DNA from: Actinomadura bangladeshensis
GTDB taxonomy: Bacteria > Actinomycetota > Actinomycetes > Streptosporangiales > Streptosporangiaceae
Direction of reading: 5' to 3'
Assembly (NCBI RefSeq): GCF_004348335.1
Contig: NZ_SMJW01000031.1
Location: 1 to 45,108, forward strand
Length of the DNA: 45,108 nucleotides
Part shown: positions 40,063 to 45,108 of the stretch, one piece after another
How positions within the stretch are numbered: position 1 is the first letter of the stretch
How the letters are laid out: every line of letters starts with the position of its first letter
Made by a program: the position numbers and the translations under genes
The notes under the pieces: model-generated
Databases searched by the model: none
Told to the model about the DNA's origin: nothing
What the model saw: only the letters and a program-made list of their open reading frames with translations

Positions 40063-41269
40063 GGAGCTTGAGGGTGTCGGCGAGGCCCTCCATGTGCTCC
40101 TTGCTGTGCCTGAGATTCGGGATGATGCGGAGAAGGGCCTTGCCTCGCTCCGCGGCCGGGTAGCGGAAGACCGAGACGAGGTATCCGTGTTCCTGGAGCT
40201 CGCAGCGCACCACTTCGGCGACACGTTCGTCGCCAACATGAATCGAGATGATGTAGCTGGGATTGTCGTTGAGGTCGCAGCCCACGCTGATGAGCTGCTC
40301 ACGGAACCACGCCACCATGCGCAAATAGTCATCGACGCGCTGCCGGTCTTCCCGCGATCGCCCGATGATGTAGGCGATCGTACTGGCGGTGGGCGGCTGC
40401 AGCGCCGCGGTGAACACGGACGTCCCGGAGAAGTACTCGATCACCTTGGCCGCGTCCGCGGGCCCGGCGACCGCGCCGCCCACCATGCCGATCGACTTGG
40501 TGAACGAGGTCATGACGAACGTGGCCTGCGACAGCTTCCGGAACTCGTTCGCGTAGGGCCCCGTTTCGTGGTCGTAGACCATGAAGCCGTTCGCGTCATC
40601 GACATAGCTGACCGCGTCGTACTCCGCGCAGAGGTCGGTAATGGCGCCGATCGGCGCGACGCTGCCGTCGCCGGAGTACACGCTCTGGAAACCGACGATC
40701 ACACGCTTGCCCTGGTGGCGGGCCAGGAGTGTGCGGAGCCGCTCGACGTCGTTATGGCCGAATGAGAACAGCTGCCTGCCCGGCTGCATTTTCTCCACGG
40801 CCTTCCACATCGACCAGTGGCAGGCGCGGTCCATGAGGAAGATGACATCGCCGAAGTCGGCGGTGATCGTTGTGGTGACCTGGATCTTCGACGTCATCGC
40901 GTGCACGAAGCCCACGGTGGCGAGCATTCCGGAGGCGAAGGTGATGGCACTTTCCTTGCCGTAGATCTCGCAGACCTGCCGCTCGATCTCGCGCAGCGGC
41001 CGGGAGATCGCCTGGGCTCGCGAGCCGCCGTTCGCCAGCCCGTAGGACCTCGCGGCATCGGTGAAGTGGGCCACCACGTCATCATCGTGCTGCCAGCCGA
41101 GGAAATCGACACATCTGAAGTTGATGAACTGGCGCCCGGCGATATGGACGATGGTTCCGTTGGCTCCGTCGATGGCGGGCACGTCGGCCGGCATCAGCCC
41201 CGCCTCTCGCACCATCCGCACCCCGTCGGAGAATCCCCACTTCGCCAACGCCCGGCTCGAGTCCCGCAA
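40040..41269 (-). CDS. Alpha-oxoamine synthase-like PLP enzyme
   Basis: A 409-residue fold-type I PLP enzyme of the AONS/ALAS/CqsA group: FINFRCVDFLGWQHDDDVV, YGLANGGSRAQAISRP, FASGMLATVGF, MDRACHWSMW (His stacking on PLP), YVDDANGF, SFTKSIGMVGGAVAG with the Schiff-base Lys258, and SVFTAALQPP. Such enzymes join an amino acid with an acyl-CoA or acyl-ACP, releasing CO2. The usual D-E-A-H is D224-D-A-N227, so a pocket residue is changed. Base composition is visibly less GC-rich than the neighbours, a sign of transfer. TTG 41269 follows GAGGGAG; starts near 41215 are alternatives. The neighbour MMPL could export its product. Confidence 0.82.
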   Translation of the reverse strand: MRDSSRALAKWGFSDGVRMVREAGLMPADVPAIDGANGTIVHIAGRQFINFRCVDFLGWQHDDDVVAHFTDAARSYGLANGGSRAQAISRPLREIERQVCEIYGKESAITFASGMLATVGFVHAMTSKIQVTTTITADFGDVIFLMDRACHWSMWKAVEKMQPGRQLFSFGHNDVERLRTLLARHQGKRVIVGFQSVYSGDGSVAPIGAITDLCAEYDAVSYVDDANGFMVYDHETGPYANEFRKLSQATFVMTSFTKSIGMVGGAVAGPADAAKVIEYFSGTSVFTAALQPPTASTIAYIIGRSREDRQRVDDYLRMVAWFREQLISVGCDLNDNPSYIISIHVGDERVAEVVRCELQEHGYLVSVFRYPAAERGKALLRIIPNLRHSKEHMEGLADTLKLLKGKYQF

Positions 41270-41367
41270 AACCGCACTCCCTCGTACTCGTCACATGGGG
41301 CCGCGATTATTGCCGCGCCCTGGTAATCGCCGCGCAGCGATGATTACCCCGTCACGGCAATTGCATT

Positions 41368-41400
41368 GAGTGATCAAGTTATCACATAGAGTGGTCACTC
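41368..41400. promoter_or_regulatory. Inverted-repeat operator before ArsR-type gene
   Basis: GAGTGATCA (41368-41376) and TGGTCACTC (41392-41400) match as reverse complements at eight of nine positions, with a 15-base centre. TGATCAAGTTATCA (41371-41384) is a second nested dyad, and AGTTATCACAT (41377-41387) repeats an element of the PTE/MMPL interval. Position and AT-rich sequence fit an operator for the divergent oxoamine synthase and ArsR-type genes. Confidence 0.5.
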
Positions 41401-41425
41401 GCCGGAGGCTCGGCGGGCACGGGCG

Positions 41426-41506
41426 GATGTAGCGTGGCGCTTAATGATCAGTTTCGAGCTCGGCGTCGAAGACCTCGCGGACACCCGGTTCGCGCTGTCA
41501 CCGCTG
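41426..41506 (+). repeat. Right copy of the ~82-bp direct repeat
   Basis: Partner of 36597-36678. It covers 18 bases of leader and the first 21 codons of the ArsR-type gene. Together the copies bracket the phosphotriesterase-like, MMPL and oxoamine synthase genes. Confidence 0.75.
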
Positions 41507-42397
41507 GACGAGGCGTGCCTGAGCCTGCGCGTCCTCCGCGAGCCCGGGCTGCAGACGGTGCACCTGCCCTGGCGCCGCGCGGCGCTCGCCCGGCTCGACC
41601 CGGACGACGTCCGCCTGCTGACCTCCCTCGTCGGGACGAGGCTGGCCGTCCCGGACTTCCTGTCGCCGCGCCCCACGACCTTCGCGCCGCGTTTCGAGGA
41701 CCAGCTGGCCCTCGTCCGGCAGACGCCTCCGGAGATGGTCCGCAGGGACATGGAGGCGGCGCTCGTCAAGGCGACGCCTCCGGACGGCGCCTCGGCCGCG
41801 AAGCTCCGTGACGACGCCTGCGACGTGCTGCTGCGCTACTGGCGGACGGTGCTCGAACCGGTGTGGCCGCAGATGCGCCTGGTGCTGGAGGCCGACATGA
41901 CCTACCGGGCGCGGCAGCTCGCCGTGGGCGGCGCCCGCCTGCTGTTCGCCGACATGCACCCGAACCTGACCTGGCGGGACGGGGTGCTCTACATCGACAA
42001 GATGATCGGACGGCACCACGTGGCGGCGTCCGGGCGCGGGCTGCTCCTCATGCCGGCGGTGTTCGCCCACAAGCCAGCCCCGCCCGTCCACCCGGACGAG
42101 CCGCCCGGCCTGTCCTATCCCTGCCGCGGTGTCGCCACCCTGTGGACGCCGGCGCCGTCACCCGGCGCCACCGCCCTGTCGGCGCTGCTCGGCACGCGCC
42201 GCGCCGAGCTGCTGGCCGTCCTCGACGAGCCGCTGCCCACGATCGAACTCGCGCGCCGCCTGAAGGTGACCGCGAGCGCCGTCTCGCAGCACCTGCAGGT
42301 CCTCCACGATGCGGGCCTGCTCACCCGCGCGCGGGACGGCCGGCACGTCCTGTACCGCCGGAGCCCCCTCGGCGACCAACTCGTGTCAGGGCGCTAG
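41444..42397 (+). CDS. ArsR-type HTH regulator with DUF5937-like N-terminus
   Basis: A 317-residue protein. The N-terminal 230 residues match the DUF5937-like layout (ISFELGVEDLADTRFALSPL, then LRVLREPGLQTVHLPWRRAAL). The C-terminal 75 residues are an ArsR winged helix (TRRAELLAVLDEPLPTIELA, RRLKVTASAVSQHLQVLHDA, GLLTRARDGRHVLYRRS). It is a DNA-binding regulator whose ligand is unknown; the metal-binding Cys of classic ArsR is absent. ATG 41444 has no clear Shine-Dalgarno, and the same start is seen in the decayed copy at 36615. Dyads upstream suggest autoregulation and control of the divergent oxoamine synthase gene. Confidence 0.85.
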   Translation: MISFELGVEDLADTRFALSPLDEACLSLRVLREPGLQTVHLPWRRAALARLDPDDVRLLTSLVGTRLAVPDFLSPRPTTFAPRFEDQLALVRQTPPEMVRRDMEAALVKATPPDGASAAKLRDDACDVLLRYWRTVLEPVWPQMRLVLEADMTYRARQLAVGGARLLFADMHPNLTWRDGVLYIDKMIGRHHVAASGRGLLLMPAVFAHKPAPPVHPDEPPGLSYPCRGVATLWTPAPSPGATALSALLGTRRAELLAVLDEPLPTIELARRLKVTASAVSQHLQVLHDAGLLTRARDGRHVLYRRSPLGDQLVSGR

Positions 42398-42441
42398 GCC
42401 GAGGCCATCCGAATCCTTTGAGCAGGCTGAGCAGGGCGGCT

Positions 42442-43920
42442 TCAGTATTGGAAGTCGCGCGGGTTGTGCTGGACGCTGATCCAGTGGTGGGTGGTGAACT
42501 CGTCCACGACCCATTCGCCGCCGAAGCGGCCCAGTCCGGACGCCTTCTCGCCGCCGAAGGCGATGTGGACATCGTCGTTCACGGTCGTGTCGTTGATGTG
42601 CGTCATGCCGGCCTGGACGCGGAGGGCGAAGTCGATTCCGCGCTCTTCGTCGCGGGTGTAGACGCCGCTCGACAGGCCGTATTCGGTGTCGTTGGCGAGG
42701 TGGAGGGCGTGGTCCTCGCCGTCCGCCTTGATGATGGTCGCGACGGGGCCGAAGACCTCCTCGGCGGCGGTGGCGACCGTGCTGTCCCCGAGGAGGACGC
42801 GGGGCGGAAGCACCTGGCCGGTGGGGCCCGTCGGGTCGCCGCCGAGGAGCAGTTCGGCACCGTCCTCGACCGCGCGGGACACCTTGTCGCGGATCGAGTC
42901 CAGCTGCCGCGCGTTGATGACCGGGCCCAGCTGCGTGCCGGGATCGCGCGGGTCGCCGTAGCGGAGTGACGCGGCGGCCGCGACGAAACGGTCCACGAAG
43001 GCGTCGTGGACGGACGCGTCCACGATCACCCGGTTCGTCGCCATGCACACCTGGCCCTGGTGGAGGTAGCTCCCGTACAGGGCGCCCGCCACGGCCTGGT
43101 CCAGGTCGGCGTCGTCCAGCACCACCAGGGGTCCGTTGCCGCCCAGTTCGAGCGCGAGTTCCTTCAACCCCGCCTTGGCCGCGATGCCCCGTCCGACCGG
43201 CGTGGACCCGGTGAAGGAGATCACGCGGGGGATCTCGTGCTCGACGAACGCGTCGCCGATCTCGCTCCCCCTGCCGATCAGCGCGCTGAGCAGTCCGGGC
43301 GGCAGCCCCGCCTCCTCGTAGACCTTGGCGAGGAACAGCCCGCCGGTGACCGGGGTGTCGCTCGCCGGTTTGAGGACGACCGCGTTGCCGAGCGCGAGGG
43401 CCGGGGCGACCGAGCGGTTCGACAACTGGACGGGGAAGTTCCACGGGCTGATCACCCCGACCACACCGGCCGCCTTGCGGTAGACCCGGTTCTCCTTGTC
43501 CGGGATGTCGGATCCCGTGCCCGTCCACCGGTTGATCCGGTCGGCCTGCTCGGCGGCCTTCTCCGTCACCGCCCGGACGAGCGCCAGCTCCATGCCGGCC
43601 CGGCCCCGCGTCGCCCCCGCCTCACGCTGCAGCCAGCCGATGAGCTCGTCCTCCCGGTCGGCCATGATCCGCGCGGCGTTCGCCATGACCTCGGCGCGCT
43701 CGGCCGCGGGCCGCGCCGCCCACGCCGGCTGCGCGTCGCGCGCCGCGCGGTACGCCTCGTCCAGGTCGTCCGCACCGGCGAGCCCGATCTCCGTCAGGAC
43801 CTCGCCGGTGTAGGGGTCGGTGTCCTCGCGGCGGCCGTCCGACCGGCCGGCCCGCCACTCGCCCGCGATGGGCATCCGGTCGAACCCCGTGTAGACGTCG
43901 AGCATCGTTCCCCTGGCCAT
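42442..43920 (-). CDS. Aldehyde dehydrogenase (benzaldehyde/vanillin type)
   Basis: A 492-residue NAD(P)-dependent aldehyde dehydrogenase: SPWNFPVQLSNRSVAPALALGN (cofactor-binding N of PWNF), KPASDTPVTGG, FTGSTPVGR, ELGGNGP with general base Glu258, GQVCMATNRV with nucleophile Cys292, and EEVFGPVATI. It oxidises aldehydes to acids; the sequence resembles the aromatic (benzaldehyde/vanillin/salicylaldehyde) group more than the aliphatic. ATG 43920 follows GAGGAGGG. The interval 43921-44087 up to the divergent NmrA-like gene contains no further gene. Confidence 0.88.
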   Translation of the reverse strand: MARGTMLDVYTGFDRMPIAGEWRAGRSDGRREDTDPYTGEVLTEIGLAGADDLDEAYRAARDAQPAWAARPAAERAEVMANAARIMADREDELIGWLQREAGATRGRAGMELALVRAVTEKAAEQADRINRWTGTGSDIPDKENRVYRKAAGVVGVISPWNFPVQLSNRSVAPALALGNAVVLKPASDTPVTGGLFLAKVYEEAGLPPGLLSALIGRGSEIGDAFVEHEIPRVISFTGSTPVGRGIAAKAGLKELALELGGNGPLVVLDDADLDQAVAGALYGSYLHQGQVCMATNRVIVDASVHDAFVDRFVAAAASLRYGDPRDPGTQLGPVINARQLDSIRDKVSRAVEDGAELLLGGDPTGPTGQVLPPRVLLGDSTVATAAEEVFGPVATIIKADGEDHALHLANDTEYGLSSGVYTRDEERGIDFALRVQAGMTHINDTTVNDDVHIAFGGEKASGLGRFGGEWVVDEFTTHHWISVQHNPRDFQY

Positions 43921-44087
43921 GGTGCGCCCTCCTCGCGTCCGCTCGCAGTGGTTCTGCACTTGCCCGGCCGGACGCCTCCACACCGCCCGCAGGGCAAAAT
44001 CGGCGTTTCGTCCCAGCGATGTCACATATCCGGTGCACGGTCCCGTCTGGAGGGGTGAATACGAGAGCGACTGAAATCGGAGGAGCC

Positions 44088-44885
44088 ATGCGAGCACCCA
44101 TCTTGGTCACCGGCGGTACGGGCCGGGTCGGGCGGCAGGTCGTCCCGCTGCTGAGGGAAGCCGGACAGGACGTGCGGGTCCTCACCCGCCACGCCCGCGA
44201 CCCCGAGGACGGCGTCGAGTACGTGACCGGCGACCTGATGAAGGACGAGGGGATCGAGGCCGCGCTGGACGGCGTCGAGATCGTCATGCACCTCGCGGGC
44301 GGGGGCAAGGGCGATGACGTGGTCGCCCGGAACCTGATGGAGGCCGTGGCGCGGGCGCGGGTGAGGCACCTGGTGCTCATCTCGGTCATCGGTGCCGAGC
44401 AGGTTCCGCTCGCCTGGATGAAGACCCAGGTGGAGACCGAGCGGGCCGTCGCCGAATCGGGCGTGCCGTACACGATCCTGCGCGCGGCCCAGTTCCACGA
44501 CCTGGTGCTGCAGACCGTCCAGGCCATGGCCAAGATGCCGGTCGTCCCCATTCCGGGCGGGCTGCGGTTCCAGCCGGTCGACGCGCGGGACGTTGCCGTG
44601 CGGCTCGTGGAACTGGCGCTCAGCGAGCCGGCCGGCCGCGTCCCCGACCTGGCCGGTCCCCAGGTCTACGGGATGAGGGAACTCGTCACCGGGTACCTGG
44701 GGGCGCGCGGCAAGCGCCGTCCGACCCTGCCCGTCCGCATCCCGGGGAAGGCCGGGCGCGCCTACCGCGCCGCCCGCAACCTGACCCTGGACGGCGCCGA
44801 CCACGGCAGCCGCACCTGGGAGGACTTCCTGGACGAGCGCCTGGGGCGGCGCGAGGAGGTCCTCACCGGTGGCCGAGCACGCTGA
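44088..44885 (+). CDS. NmrA-like NAD(P)-binding protein
   Basis: A 265-residue atypical SDR: ILVTGGTGRVGRQVVPLLRE (Rossmann GxxGxxG), VRVLTRHARDPED, VMHLAGGGKGDDVV, HLVLISVIGAEQVPLAWMKTQVETERAV and YTILRAAQFHDLV. It lacks the catalytic Tyr-x3-Lys of normal SDRs, as in NmrA/HSCARG sensors and related reductases. It probably binds NADP(H) and acts as a reductase or redox sensor. GGAGGAG precedes the ATG. Its end overlaps that of the convergent transporter gene by 23 bases. Confidence 0.85.
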   Translation: MRAPILVTGGTGRVGRQVVPLLREAGQDVRVLTRHARDPEDGVEYVTGDLMKDEGIEAALDGVEIVMHLAGGGKGDDVVARNLMEAVARARVRHLVLISVIGAEQVPLAWMKTQVETERAVAESGVPYTILRAAQFHDLVLQTVQAMAKMPVVPIPGGLRFQPVDARDVAVRLVELALSEPAGRVPDLAGPQVYGMRELVTGYLGARGKRRPTLPVRIPGKAGRAYRAARNLTLDGADHGSRTWEDFLDERLGRREEVLTGGRAR

Positions 44886-45108
44886 GCGCCGCCAGGGAGA
44901 TCGCGCCGACCAGCACCGTCGAGAGCAGGCCGAGGAGGAGGCCGCGCCGTCCCGTCCGCAGCAGGGAGCGGACGCGGACGGACGTCCCCAGCCCGAACAT
45001 CGCCGCCGCCAGCAGCACCGTCGAGACCTCCTTCGCCCCCGCGAGGGCCGGGCCGGGCACGGCGCCCGCGCTGCGCAGCAGCAGCATCACCAGGAACCCG
45101 GCGACGAA
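44863..45108 (-). CDS. YeiH-type putative sulfate exporter, C-terminal part
   Basis: Only the last 81 residues are in the window; the gene continues beyond its right edge. The part reads FVAGFLVMLLLRSAGAVPGP, then KEVSTVLLAAAMFGLGTSVR and LLRTGRRGLLLGLLSTVLV, two to three hydrophobic helices. The segment AAMFGLGTSV is characteristic of the YeiH/UPF0324 family of membrane proteins. The transported substrate in this family is not well established. Confidence 0.75.
   Translation of the reverse strand, partial: FVAGFLVMLLLRSAGAVPGPALAGAKEVSTVLLAAAMFGLGTSVRVRSLLRTGRRGLLLGLLSTVLVGAISLAALSVLGHR

Overview
The window is high-GC DNA with Shine-Dalgarno and leaderless starts, many 4-base ATGA/GTGA overlaps and typical actinomycete families (Scr1/DUF5753-type and MmyB-type regulators, DUF6879, a transmembrane Ser/Thr kinase, ECF sigma factors, a Mycobacterium-like steroid pathway). 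It most resembles a filamentous actinomycete of the Streptosporangiales (for example Actinomadura); the genus is an inference from gene style.

Layout. (1) 1-12.7 kb is an accessory region: a membrane protein, a decayed toxin-antitoxin-like remnant, a small protein/DUF6879/HTH set, a GRDP-like protein with an aminoglycoside-phosphotransferase-like kinase, a GNAT enzyme and a methyltransferase. Next come a translationally coupled two-gene unit (DUF4365 nuclease-like protein plus a 394-residue protein of unknown function), a Nudix enzyme, a broken second copy of the phosphotransferase, two AhpD-like proteins, a frameshifted lipoprotein-like gene, a Ser/Thr kinase, and a WXG100-like remnant before a SMI1/KNR4 protein. 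(2) 12.7-15.2 kb holds a quinone oxidoreductase behind a MerR/SoxR-type promoter, and an ECF sigma factor with its membrane partner. (3) 15.2-34.6 kb is a steroid catabolic island: kshA with a small four-cysteine protein and two SDRs, hsaA, kstD with a secreted lipase, a KstR-like TetR regulator, two further SDRs, an Hsd4A-like dehydrogenase, an acyl-CoA ligase, fadA5, a fused FadE34-like dehydrogenase and a hotdog thioesterase. A frameshifted MmyB regulator and a secreted double ferritin-like protein interrupt it. (4) 34.7-36.5 kb is an ECF41 sigma factor/SDR operon with a matching ECF41 promoter. (5) 36.6-41.5 kb is a phosphotriesterase-like/MMPL/alpha-oxoamine-synthase block bracketed by about 82-bp direct repeats. 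One repeat is the start of an ArsR-type gene and the other forms the antisense tail of the phosphotriesterase gene. (6) 41.4-45.1 kb has that ArsR-type regulator, an aldehyde dehydrogenase, an NmrA-like protein and the end of a YeiH-type transporter.

How the genes work together. KshA (9-alpha hydroxylation) and KstD (1,2-dehydrogenation) open steroid ring B, and HsaA acts on the resulting phenol. The ligase, FadE34-like enzyme, Hsd4A-like enzyme and FadA5 fit side-chain beta-oxidation. Partner reductases (KshB, HsaB) and the ring-cleavage enzymes HsaC/HsaD are not in the window. Divergent promoters inside the island share short boxes that may be the operators of the local TetR regulator. The least-described material is the DUF4365 pair, the repeat-bracketed MMPL/oxoamine-synthase block and the shared boxes of the steroid promoters. 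No rRNA, tRNA, CRISPR array or intact insertion sequence was recognised.
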